DNA of 26,683 bases, from the NCBI GenBank assembly GCA_035379625.1, contig DAOSVM010000033.1, positions 1 to 26,683 on the forward strand, given 5' to 3'. Positions 9,747 to 17,617 of the stretch are shown in pieces; within the stretch, counting starts at the first letter, position 1; each line of letters starts with the position of its first letter. The translations under genes were made by a program, and so were the position numbers. The DNA is from DAOSCP01 sp035379625 (GTDB taxonomy: Bacteria; Bacteroidota; Ignavibacteria; Ignavibacteriales; DAOSCP01). The notes beneath the pieces are model-generated. The model ran no database searches. It was not told where the DNA came from and saw nothing but the letters and a program-made list of their open reading frames with translations.

Positions 9747-10730
9747 ATGAAAGTTAGTGAATTTAATTTAATTATTAAGGATGCAAATTATTTTATTAAA
9801 AATATTAAAAATGAAATTCATAAAGTAGTAATTGGACAAGAAGAAATAATTGATAAAATTTTAATAGCAGTTATATCGGGTGGGCATGTTTTACTTGAAG
9901 GTATGCCCGGTCTAGCTAAGACTCTATTATTGAGTAACTTAGCTCAAATTATGGATTTAAGTTTTAATAGAATACAATTTACTCCCGATCTTTTACCAGC
10001 GGATCTTACAGGAACTTTAATTTATGACCATATTAAACAAAACTTTATACCAAAAAAAGGTCCAATATTTGCTAATTTTATTTTGGCTGATGAAATAAAT
10101 CGTGCTCCAGCTAAAGTGCAAAGCGCATTACTGGAAGCTATGCAGGAAAAGCAAGTAACAATTGGAGATATCTCATATAAACTTCCAGAACCTTTTTTTG
10201 TAATGGCTACACAAAATCCTATAGAACACGAAGGGACCTACAAGTTGCCTGAAGCTCAGCTTGATAGATTTATGTTTCTTATTAAAATTAATTATCCATC
10301 AATTACAGAAGAAAAAGAAATCTTAAAACTTTACTCATCAAATATTACCAATAAATTAAATAAGGTTGTTAATTTAGAAACATTATTAAAAGCAAGATAT
10401 TTAATTAAAGATATTTTTATTGATGATAAAATAATTGATTTTATTTTAGAAATTGTTGATTCAACTAGAAATCCTTTTAAATATCAATTAAAAGAAATTG
10501 AAAATTATATTGAATATGGTGCATCACCTAGAGCTTCTATTAATATTTCCCTTGCAGCAAAAGCTAATGCATTTATTTCCGATAGAGGCTACGTTATACC
10601 TGAAGATGTTCTTAAAGTTGTTTATGATATTTTAAGACATCGCATTGGCTTAACGTATGAAGCTGAACTTGAAAATATTACAACAGATCTTATCATTGAA
10701 AATATATTGAAAAAAATTTATGTCCCTTGA
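9747..10730 (+). CDS. moxR: MoxR-family AAA+ ATPase
   Basis: MoxR ATPases are hexameric chaperone-like AAA+ proteins that usually work with von Willebrand factor A proteins encoded beside them. In this 327-residue protein the Walker A motif is GMPGLAKT (residues 52-59), Walker B ends in LADE (D115-E116) followed by INRAPAKVQSALLEAM, and sensor 1 lies in MATQNPIE. The LDRFMF arginine-finger segment and a C-terminal helical lid complete the fold, and the length is normal. AAGGA precedes the start. The gene overlaps the DUF58 gene by 11 bases, the standard MoxR-DUF58-Bat order. The operon is linked to cell-envelope integrity and stress tolerance in Bacteroidota and spirochaetes; the exact client is unknown. 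Confidence 0.93.
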   Translation: MKVSEFNLIIKDANYFIKNIKNEIHKVVIGQEEIIDKILIAVISGGHVLLEGMPGLAKTLLLSNLAQIMDLSFNRIQFTPDLLPADLTGTLIYDHIKQNFIPKKGPIFANFILADEINRAPAKVQSALLEAMQEKQVTIGDISYKLPEPFFVMATQNPIEHEGTYKLPEAQLDRFMFLIKINYPSITEEKEILKLYSSNITNKLNKVVNLETLLKARYLIKDIFIDDKIIDFILEIVDSTRNPFKYQLKEIENYIEYGASPRASINISLAAKANAFISDRGYVIPEDVLKVVYDILRHRIGLTYEAELENITTDLIIENILKKIYVP

Positions 10731-11601
10731 TCATAAAACTTTAATCAAAAAAGTTAAAAAAATTTCTTTATTTACTTCTCGTAATATTGATAGTTTCTTT
10801 ATAGGTGATTATAAATCTATTTTTAAGGGTGATGGAATTGAATTTAACGATGTAAGAGAATATCAATATGGTGATAACTTCAAAGATATTGATTGGAACA
10901 TTACAGCAAGATTTAATAAACCTTATATTAAAAGATTTGTCGAAGAAAGAGAAAGAATTGTTTATTTTGTTGTAGATGTCAGCTCATCACTAAATACATT
11001 TATTGGACAAAAAAATAAATTCGAAATCATGGCAGAAATATTAGCAATATTATCATATTCGGCTCTTGCAGCGGGTGATAAAGTTTCTGTTATCTTATTT
11101 TCTGATGGGATAGAAAAAATTATTAAACCAACCAAAGGATTACGTTCTTTTTATAATATTATTTTACAATTTTTAGTATATGAAAATAAAATTGGATTAA
11201 AGACTAATATAAATAATGTTTTAAGACTGCTTAATAATATTGTACGAAAAAAATCTTTAGTTTTTCTAATATCTGATTTTTTTGATGATAATTATGAAAA
11301 AAACTTATTGAAATTGTCACTTAAAAATGAAATTATACCAATAATAGTCAATAATGATAGAGAGTTTTTACCTATTGATAATTGCATAATTCAATTCTAT
11401 GATATTGAAACTGAGCGTTTTTTTAGGCTAAATTTGAATAAAAAAGAGCATAAAAATCATTTGCAGAATCTCATTGAAGAGCGAAGAAAAACAATTCAAA
11501 ATTTAATAAAAAGAAAAATATTTCCGTTAGTAATTTCTGAAGAAAAAGATATTCATCTACAACTTTTAGAATATTTCCGAAGAAGAAAACATCAAAAATG
11601 A
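10720..11601 (+). CDS. DUF58 protein with degenerate VWA fold, Bat operon
   Basis: The 293-residue protein carries the DUF58 signature: GDGIEFNDVREYQYGDN, then IDWNITARF and KRFVEERER (residues about 38-75). A VWA-like domain follows with a metal-site motif D86-V-S88-S-S90, and a later aspartate lies in LISDFFDD. DUF58 proteins are cytoplasmic partners in MoxR operons and probably scaffold the membrane-bound VWA proteins. The start overlaps the end of moxR, and the stop overlaps the next gene as ATGA (11598-11601), which indicates translational coupling on both sides. No membrane segment or signal peptide is present. Confidence 0.9.
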   Translation: MSLDHKTLIKKVKKISLFTSRNIDSFFIGDYKSIFKGDGIEFNDVREYQYGDNFKDIDWNITARFNKPYIKRFVEERERIVYFVVDVSSSLNTFIGQKNKFEIMAEILAILSYSALAAGDKVSVILFSDGIEKIIKPTKGLRSFYNIILQFLVYENKIGLKTNINNVLRLLNNIVRKKSLVFLISDFFDDNYEKNLLKLSLKNEIIPIIVNNDREFLPIDNCIIQFYDIETERFFRLNLNKKEHKNHLQNLIEERRKTIQNLIKRKIFPLVISEEKDIHLQLLEYFRRRKHQK

Positions 11602-12464
11602 AACTAAAAATTCTAATATATTTTATTTTTACAATAAATTTATTTGCTTTTGATGTCAATTATCAATTGAAAAAGAGTGATTTTTTGATTGGAGAAAGTA
11701 ATGAAATAAAAGTATTTTTACCTATATTATACAGATATAGTGAAATAAAAATTAAAGTTGATACTAATAAAATTAAAATTTTAAATTCTCATTTTTTTAA
11801 TAATAGTAATATTATAACTTGTAAAATTATATTTTCAGTTTATTTACCAGGTCAATACATAACAAATTTCAAATTTATTATTTATGATAATAATATAATA
11901 TTAGATTCTTTAGAGACTGAAAATATTGAATTTAATGTATTACCTTTGAAAGTTAATTTAAATGAAAATCCAAAAGATATAAAAGATCCTATGAATTTAG
12001 AATTTTCTTATTTACACTATTTAATAATAAGTACAGTACTTTTAATAATTTTATCCTCTGTATATTTTTTTATAAATAAGATAAAATTAAAAAATAAAAA
12101 ATATAGTTTAGAAAAAAAATTTAAATCACCATACCATAATGCTATAAATAAAATAATACATTTGCAAGCTGTTGACTATGATAGATCAAGTTATCGTGAA
12201 TATTTTCAACAGTTTGTGGATGTAATTCGTGAATATTTAATGGATGAATTGGGAATTAATACATTCCAATTAACAAGTTTTAAGACAATTAAAGAAGTAC
12301 AAAAATTTATAAATGATGAAAATTTAAATAAATATCTTATAGATTTTTTTATGAGAGCAGATATAGCAAAATTTTCCAATGAAATACCTGATACGAATAT
12401 AAAAAAACAAATGTTTTATTTGGCTGCCAATATTTTAGATATAATCAATAAGCGTGCTAGATGA
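11598..12464 (+). CDS. Short BatD-like membrane protein (DUF4381-like C-terminus)
   Basis: The 288-residue protein has an N-terminal signal sequence (about residues 1-18, ending in LFAFDV) and a periplasmic beta-rich domain of about 110 residues. One membrane helix (LHYLIISTVLLIILSSVYFF) leads to a cytoplasmic helical tail of about 115 residues containing YREYFQQFVDVIREYL. The topology and position before two VWA genes match BatD or DUF4381 proteins, but full BatD is about twice as long with several periplasmic Ig-like repeats. The tail with its conserved-looking FTS/REY pattern resembles the DUF4381 tail. It overlaps both neighbours by ATGA. The likely role is to anchor or regulate the VWA proteins at the inner membrane. 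Confidence 0.68.
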   Translation: MKLKILIYFIFTINLFAFDVNYQLKKSDFLIGESNEIKVFLPILYRYSEIKIKVDTNKIKILNSHFFNNSNIITCKIIFSVYLPGQYITNFKFIIYDNNIILDSLETENIEFNVLPLKVNLNENPKDIKDPMNLEFSYLHYLIISTVLLIILSSVYFFINKIKLKNKKYSLEKKFKSPYHNAINKIIHLQAVDYDRSSYREYFQQFVDVIREYLMDELGINTFQLTSFKTIKEVQKFINDENLNKYLIDFFMRADIAKFSNEIPDTNIKKQMFYLAANILDIINKRAR

Positions 12465-13441
12465 TTAAGGGTTTTGATAATTCTTTGGTATTTCTATGGT
12501 TTTTAATCTTACCAATATTATTTTATTTTAAGAATAAACGTAGAACAATCAAATTATATTTAAATTCAATTCTTTATAAGCAAAATGACAAAAATAAAAT
12601 TAAAGATCATTTAAGTAAATTTCCTACTTATTTTTTATTATTCAGTTTTATTTGTTTGGTATTAGCTTTAAGCAGGCCTTATAAATTAAAAAATAATACT
12701 CAAAAAGCAATAGATATAGCAATTGTGTTTGATGTTTCAGCTTCTATGTCAATGATTATTGATTTTAAACCAAATCGATTAGAAGCGGCTAAAAATATTT
12801 TGTCACAATTTGTCAATAAAATTGATGAAGCCCGGTATAGCTTGATTATTTTTGGTTCGAATGCTTATACATTAATACCATTTACTTTTGATAAAAAAAA
12901 TATTATCAATAACATACAAAAAATTTCTTCATATAATTTGGATGAAGAATTTTATATGGCTACGGCGATAGGAGATGCATTGATGAAAGGAATTTTACAA
13001 TTTAAGAATTCAACAACAAAAAGCAAAGTAATAATTTTGGTTACTGATGGAGATAATAATTCTGGTATGTATGAGCCAATTTTAGCAAGTGATATAGCAA
13101 AAAAATATGGTATTATTATTTATACAATTGGAATTGGCAAAAAAGGAATTGTAGAAATAAAAGATGATGCTACAAACGATATAATTTTTGGTTATTCAAA
13201 TATCAACGAAGATATTTTGAGAAAAATTTCTGAAAACACTAAAGGTGCATATTTTAATGCTGAAAATGAAGAAGAATTTAGCAATACTCTTAATAAAATT
13301 TATAATTTAGAGAAGTCACAAATTAGAATATATGATTATAACGCAAAAATTTATTTAAGTGACTATTTTATTGTAATAAGTTTTATTTTCTTTTCTCTTT
13401 ATTTAATATTAAGAAATACAATTTATATCAAAATACCATGA
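12461..13441 (+). CDS. batA: BatA-type membrane-anchored VWA protein
   Basis: The 326-residue protein has two N-terminal hydrophobic segments (about 10-25 and 50-67), a central von Willebrand factor A domain (about 84-270) and a C-terminal membrane helix (YFIVISFIFFSLYLIL). The metal-ion-dependent adhesion site is complete: D91-V-S93-A-S95, T168 in MATAIGD and D196 in VTDGDNN. This is the BatA layout, with the VWA domain in the periplasm between membrane helices. Both ends overlap neighbouring genes by ATGA. A likely job is metal-dependent binding of an envelope partner under control of MoxR. Confidence 0.88.
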   Translation: MIKGFDNSLVFLWFLILPILFYFKNKRRTIKLYLNSILYKQNDKNKIKDHLSKFPTYFLLFSFICLVLALSRPYKLKNNTQKAIDIAIVFDVSASMSMIIDFKPNRLEAAKNILSQFVNKIDEARYSLIIFGSNAYTLIPFTFDKKNIINNIQKISSYNLDEEFYMATAIGDALMKGILQFKNSTTKSKVIILVTDGDNNSGMYEPILASDIAKKYGIIIYTIGIGKKGIVEIKDDATNDIIFGYSNINEDILRKISENTKGAYFNAENEEEFSNTLNKIYNLEKSQIRIYDYNAKIYLSDYFIVISFIFFSLYLILRNTIYIKIP

Positions 13442-14334
13442 TTTGGATTATTACAATATTTCTGTTTATTATTTTTCTATTTGGTCTTAGCAAAAAAATA
13501 AAATTTTCAAATTACTTTTTTTATGGAGAAAATCTAAAAAAATTAAAAACAAAGTTAGGATTGTTTTTTGTCCTAGCCATGATTATTTTATTTATTTATG
13601 TTTTATTATTGACAAACATTAAATTTAGAACGTTACAAGAAAATATATTTGCTTCTAAAAAGAAAGAAATTTATTTAGCTTTAGATATTTCTGGTAGTAT
13701 GCGAGTTTCTGACGTGCAACCTAATAGAATTATTATGGCAAAGAAAACTTTGGAAAATATTTTAAGGAATACAGAAAATGCAAAATTTGGCTTGATTTTA
13801 TTTGCAGATAATGTTTTTAAGGCTATAGAATTAACTGAAGATAAGGATTATATAAAATCTTATTTGGATGAAATAGATTTAAATAATTTATGTGAAGGCG
13901 GAACAAATTTTAATAATTTATTTAGTAGAAATGTAATAAATTTTTCAGATGAAAGTGCAGAAAGATCTTTAATAATATTATCTGATTGGGAAGATTTTTC
14001 AAATATTGATTTTGACAAAATAAAAAAAATAAAAAGTCAAGGGATAAAAATAATTGGATATGGTATTGGGACAAAGGAAGGGGGATATATTCCAACTTTC
14101 GAGAGTAAATATAAAAAAACAACCGATGATTTTGAAAAAGATGCCAACGGAAGGTATATTTTATCAAAATTAAATGATGATTTAATGAAAAAAATTTGTG
14201 ACGAAAATAATATACACAATAAAATTAATAGTAATACAATTAAATTTGAAAACGAAAATAGTAGAGATAATTTTAATAGTATTCTGACAATTATTCTTTG
14301 TATGTTTTTAGTGATTTATTTATATTTGGATTAA
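13438..14334 (+). CDS. batB: BatB-type membrane-anchored VWA protein
   Basis: The 298-residue protein is the second VWA protein of the operon. Hydrophobic segments lie at about residues 1-17, 40-60 and the last 18. The VWA domain has a full metal site: D83-I-S85-G-S87-M, T156 in EGGTNF and D183. The usual TDGE motif of BatB is replaced by LSDWEDF, which keeps the aspartate but inserts a tryptophan. There is no TPR tail and no separate batC gene follows, so the Bat cluster ends here. It overlaps batA by ATGA, and the amylase gene begins 22 bases later. Confidence 0.86.
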   Translation: MIWIITIFLFIIFLFGLSKKIKFSNYFFYGENLKKLKTKLGLFFVLAMIILFIYVLLLTNIKFRTLQENIFASKKKEIYLALDISGSMRVSDVQPNRIIMAKKTLENILRNTENAKFGLILFADNVFKAIELTEDKDYIKSYLDEIDLNNLCEGGTNFNNLFSRNVINFSDESAERSLIILSDWEDFSNIDFDKIKKIKSQGIKIIGYGIGTKEGGYIPTFESKYKKTTDDFEKDANGRYILSKLNDDLMKKICDENNIHNKINSNTIKFENENSRDNFNSILTIILCMFLVIYLYLD

Positions 14335-14356
14335 ATGAATTTTAAAATGGTGTATT

Positions 14357-16390
14357 ATGTTTAGGAAGCAAAATTACATAGTTTTATTTATTTTATTTAC
14401 TTTTTCTTTCGTATATTCAAAACAATATTATTACAGTAGTAAGTTATTGGGTTCGATTGTAAATGGAAATAAGACAACTTTCAGACTTTTCGCACCAAAT
14501 GCAAAAAAAGTTGTTTTAAACTTATACAAAAAGGTAGATGATAAAGTTGCATTAAAATATAATTTAACAAGAGATGAAAATGGTGTTTGGGAAATAGATT
14601 TAACTAAAAACTATGAAAAATGGTATTATACTTATCAAGTTTTTCATACAGAGGAACAAATTAAAAAAGATAGTGTTGTTCATTGTGTTGATCCATATGC
14701 GAAAGCTGTTGCAAGTTATACAACTTATTTTATGCCAAGAAAAGCTATTGTGTTTAATGAAAAATATGATTGGGGGAATGATAAATGGATGAATTATAAA
14801 TGGAGTGATTTGATTATTTATGAAATGCATGTAAGGGATATGACAATGCATTCAAGTAGCAATATAATGAAAGCTGGAACATATATGGGACTTATGGAAG
14901 ATGGGAAAAGAGGAGGATTATCATATATTAAAGAGCTTGGAGTAAACGCTGTTGAATTACTACCTAGTATGGAGTTTGCTAATATTGAGCCACCATATAA
15001 TAAAGAATTAAATGGGGTTAAGAATACTTGGAATCCATATGAAAGAAATCACTGGGGATATATGACTTCTAGTTTTTTTGCTCCTGCTGCTTATTATGCA
15101 GAAAATTGGAAAGAATTGAAGTGGAATGTTTGGATGGGGAAAGATGGTTCACAAGTTAGAAAATTTAAAGATATGGTGAAAACTTTTCATAGAAATGGCA
15201 TAGCTGTTATTATGGATGTTGTTTTTAATCATCTTTCAGAATATGAATTGGGAAATTTGAAACAAATCGATAAAAACTATTATTTTAGACTTAATGAAGA
15301 TGGAAGTTTCAAAGCAGAAAGTGGATGTGGGAATGATTTAAAGACAGAAAATCCAATGGTTAGAAGGCTAATTGTTGAAAGTATTTTATATTGGATGAAA
15401 GAATACCATATAGATGGTTTTAGATTTGATTTAGCGAAATTGATTGATTGGGAAACTTGTGAAGAGATAATAAGAGAAGCTAAAAAGGTCAATCCAAATG
15501 TAATTATTATAGCTGAACCTTGGGGTGGCGGTTATGATATTAAGGGGTTTTCTCAAAGAGGTTGGGCAGCTTGGAATGATCAAATTAGAAATGGAATCAA
15601 AGGGCAAAATCCGCATGATGGTTTAGGTTGGATATTTGGTAAATGGTATGGAAATAATAACAAAGAAAGAATAAAAAGTTATTTAAGAGGTACAACTTTA
15701 AATTTCAAAGATGGTATTTATCAATTTCCTTTTCATAGTGTAAATTATTTAGAGTCACACGATGATTATACTTTAGGAGATTTTATTCGAATTGCTCAAA
15801 AAGAATATGACGAAAGGAAAGTCATAACAAATGTAGAAAATTTTGTAAAAATTTCTGAAAATTCTTTAAAGATTCATAAATTAGCAGCTATGTTTTTATT
15901 CTTATCTAATGGTATGGTTATGATACACGAAGGACAGGAATTCGGTAGATCTAAAGTCATACCCTACCATATTAACGTTGATGATAAGGATAAAGGGAAA
16001 ATTGACCATAATTCATATAATAAAGATAATGAGACAAATTATATAAATTATAATCAAGTTAATGTTAATAAAGATTTATTTGATTTCTATAAAAATTTAA
16101 TTAAATTAAGAAAAGAAGTAGAGGCATTTAGAATTTGTTCCGATGATGATATACAGTTTATTGATACCAACGATGAATTTACTCTAGTTTTTATACTCAG
16201 GAATAAAGATGATTATTATTTAATAGGGATGAATGCTAATAATGATAAGGATATAGAAATTAGCAATTATTTACATGAAAAAATTGTATTAATATTATCA
16301 ACAGATCAAAATTATAAGCAAGAAGTAAAACCAATAGAAAAAATTGTTTTATCAGCAAAATCTGGTTTTATATATAAAATTTCAAAATAA
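14357..16390 (+). CDS. Secreted GH13 alpha-glucan debranching enzyme (pullulanase type I-like)
   Basis: The enzyme is predicted to cleave alpha-1,6 branches of glycogen- or pullulan-like glucans outside the cytoplasm. It has a signal peptide (residues 1-21, cleavage near VYS-KQ), an N-terminal CBM48-like beta sandwich (about 30-120, TTFRLFAPNAKKVVLNLY), and the GH13 (beta/alpha)8 barrel. The four GH13 regions are visible: DVVFNH, GFRFDLAKL with nucleophile D358, IIAEPW with acid/base E387, and ESHDDYTL with D469. A small C-terminal beta domain ends the 677 residues. The NHWGYMTSSFFAP segment recalls GlgX and pullulanase enzymes. It sits 22 bases after batB and 12 bases before the GldL-like gene, probably on the same transcript, an unexpected place for a glucan hydrolase. 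Confidence 0.85.
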   Translation: MFRKQNYIVLFILFTFSFVYSKQYYYSSKLLGSIVNGNKTTFRLFAPNAKKVVLNLYKKVDDKVALKYNLTRDENGVWEIDLTKNYEKWYYTYQVFHTEEQIKKDSVVHCVDPYAKAVASYTTYFMPRKAIVFNEKYDWGNDKWMNYKWSDLIIYEMHVRDMTMHSSSNIMKAGTYMGLMEDGKRGGLSYIKELGVNAVELLPSMEFANIEPPYNKELNGVKNTWNPYERNHWGYMTSSFFAPAAYYAENWKELKWNVWMGKDGSQVRKFKDMVKTFHRNGIAVIMDVVFNHLSEYELGNLKQIDKNYYFRLNEDGSFKAESGCGNDLKTENPMVRRLIVESILYWMKEYHIDGFRFDLAKLIDWETCEEIIREAKKVNPNVIIIAEPWGGGYDIKGFSQRGWAAWNDQIRNGIKGQNPHDGLGWIFGKWYGNNNKERIKSYLRGTTLNFKDGIYQFPFHSVNYLESHDDYTLGDFIRIAQKEYDERKVITNVENFVKISENSLKIHKLAAMFLFLSNGMVMIHEGQEFGRSKVIPYHINVDDKDKGKIDHNSYNKDNETNYINYNQVNVNKDLFDFYKNLIKLRKEVEAFRICSDDDIQFIDTNDEFTLVFILRNKDDYYLIGMNANNDKDIEISNYLHEKIVLILSTDQNYKQEVKPIEKIVLSAKSGFIYKISK

Positions 16391-16402
16391 TAGGAGAAAA
16401 GT

Positions 16403-16915
16403 ATGGAAAACCAAAACAAACCTAATCAACCAAAAACTGCTTTTGGTAGATTTATGGTTCATTATTTTGTGCCTAATTTTGCTAATAACGTACAAGGCTT
16501 AGTGTATTTTGGTGCAGCATTTTTGGTAATTATTATTGGTTTAAGAGGTTTGGGTACAGTTGCAGGGAAGATATCAATAGTTCCACAATTTTTACTTGCA
16601 TATGATGCCGAATTGGAAGGTTTTGCAGTAAGTCCAAATTGGGTTATGGTTGCACTATTTACGGAATTTTTCTTATTATTACTTATGGCTATTACTGTAT
16701 TCTTTACACCTGAAGATGTATCCCATGGAGTTGTACATCAACATGAAGAATCTAAAACGAATAAAGTAATTGATCAAGAACTTGAAGAAATTGCAGAGAA
16801 AGTTAGAATGAGAATTCGAGAAGTAGCAGAAGAAGAAGTTAAATTAATGGATGCTTATTTAGAAAAAATCCATAAGCAACATAGTGAAACTTTACAAAAA
16901 CTAATGCAAAAATAA
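16403..16915 (+). CDS. GldL-like inner-membrane motor (stator) protein
   Basis: In type IX secretion and gliding, GldL forms a membrane pentamer that uses proton flow to turn GldM. This 170-residue protein shares the layout: two N-terminal membrane helices (about 33-53 and 80-101) and a long cytoplasmic C-terminal coiled coil (about 120-168, rich in Glu, Lys and Arg). A buried glutamate, E88 in VALFTEFFLLLL, sits at the place where GldL has its key acidic residue. The soluble part is shorter than that of Flavobacterium GldL, and the loop between the helices is longer (about 26 residues). AGGAG (16392-16396) supports the start. The next gene encodes a GldM-like partner 17 bases away. The assignment rests on topology, the buried acid and gene pairing, not strong identity, so a related 5:2 motor subunit is also possible. 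Confidence 0.68.
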   Translation: MENQNKPNQPKTAFGRFMVHYFVPNFANNVQGLVYFGAAFLVIIIGLRGLGTVAGKISIVPQFLLAYDAELEGFAVSPNWVMVALFTEFFLLLLMAITVFFTPEDVSHGVVHQHEESKTNKVIDQELEEIAEKVRMRIREVAEEEVKLMDAYLEKIHKQHSETLQKLMQK

Positions 16916-16932
16916 AGTACAAGGAATAAATC

Positions 16933-17523
16933 ATGGGTAAAGCAAATGTTTATTTTATTATGTATCTTGTACTTTTAGCTGAGCTTATAACAATTATTGC
17001 TGAAAGGGATATATTAACAAAACACGAAGTTAAAGTTAAAAAGAAATTAATTAATAGTATTGGTAATTCTTATAAAAATCCTGTATTTGTTAATGCTCAG
17101 CAAGGAGTAACTTGGGTAATAGGCAGCGAAACGCCTGCAACGGTAGTTATTAATAACGTTGGATTAGTTTCCGACGAAGAAAAAAAGAATGTAAAGTATA
17201 CTGTTGAGGCTGATGGTTCTGCACCAGCAAATTGGCAGGGGACCCTAAAAAATGGTGATAAAAAAGGTGATTATGAACTATATTTTAATCCTTCTTCTGG
17301 TGATGCTGAATTTAGGGGCAAATTTAGTAGTGAAGGAAAATTTAAATTTAAAGTTACTTTGGAAGTAGATAGAGTATTACCTGATTATTTAATAGGCAAG
17401 ACAAAAACAGAATTAGAAAAAATAATAGGTAATAATAAACACCAAAAAGCTACGACTAGCTTTTCTGTTGATGTTTCTAAGAAAAATACAGGTGTACAGA
17501 AACAAGGTGCTGTATTTTATTAA
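16933..17523 (+). CDS. Short GldM-like protein with one membrane helix
   Basis: The 196-residue protein begins with a single membrane helix (about residues 6-23, VYFIMYLVLLAELITIIAER) that recalls the MYLVL helix of GldM/PorM and carries glutamates at positions 17 and 24. The periplasmic remainder is about 165 residues, with a short helical linker and one beta-rich, Ig-like domain. Flavobacterium GldM is about 500 residues with four periplasmic domains, so this protein is less than half as long. AAGGA at 16921-16925 supports the start. It is paired with the GldL-like gene and ends at an intrinsic terminator. In the Gld family the GldM dimer spans the GldL pentamer and pushes outer partners; here the outer domains may be supplied by the next gene. 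Homology is suggested, not proven. Confidence 0.62.
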   Translation: MGKANVYFIMYLVLLAELITIIAERDILTKHEVKVKKKLINSIGNSYKNPVFVNAQQGVTWVIGSETPATVVINNVGLVSDEEKKNVKYTVEADGSAPANWQGTLKNGDKKGDYELYFNPSSGDAEFRGKFSSEGKFKFKVTLEVDRVLPDYLIGKTKTELEKIIGNNKHQKATTSFSVDVSKKNTGVQKQGAVFY

Positions 17524-17524
17524 A

Positions 17525-17556
17525 AAAATGGCTGTTTATACAGCCATTTTTTTTTT
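17525..17556 (+). terminator. Intrinsic transcription terminator
   Basis: A perfect 11-base stem AAAATGGCTGT / ACAGCCATTTT (17525-17535 and 17540-17550) with a TTAT loop is followed by an unbroken T-run to 17556. It starts 2 bases after the GldM-like stop codon. It is the only classical terminator seen in the window and marks the end of the transcript carrying the GldL/GldM-like genes. Confidence 0.93.
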
Positions 17557-17617
17557 ATAAATTTTTTTTATATAATTATTGTAAAGATAAAATCTTGAAA
17601 AATTATGGAGTATAAAA
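17557..17617 (+). promoter_or_regulatory. Probable promoter and ribosome-binding site for the next unit
   Basis: A TATAAT hexamer lies at 17571-17576 just after the terminator, and GGAG at 17607-17610 is well placed for the ATG at 17618. The -35 region would fall in the T-run of the terminator and is not distinctive. A promoter is expected here because transcription from upstream should stop at 17556. Confidence 0.45.

Noticed and set aside
9747..14334. MoxR-VWA genes as a defence or gas-vesicle system
   Set aside because: Gene order MoxR, DUF58, BatD-like, two membrane VWA proteins is the ordinary Bat layout; no nuclease, gvp or other defence gene is present.
13922..15616. Reverse-strand open frames opposite batB and the amylase gene
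   Set aside because: They lie antisense to well-supported genes, have low-complexity Phe/Ile/Ser-rich translations and match no family.
16403..17523. Zorya (ZorAB) anti-phage motor or ExbBD/TolQR energiser
   Set aside because: No ZorC/D/E, TonB or TolA gene is nearby. The stator-like protein has two helices rather than the three or more of ExbB/TolQ, and its layout fits GldL better.
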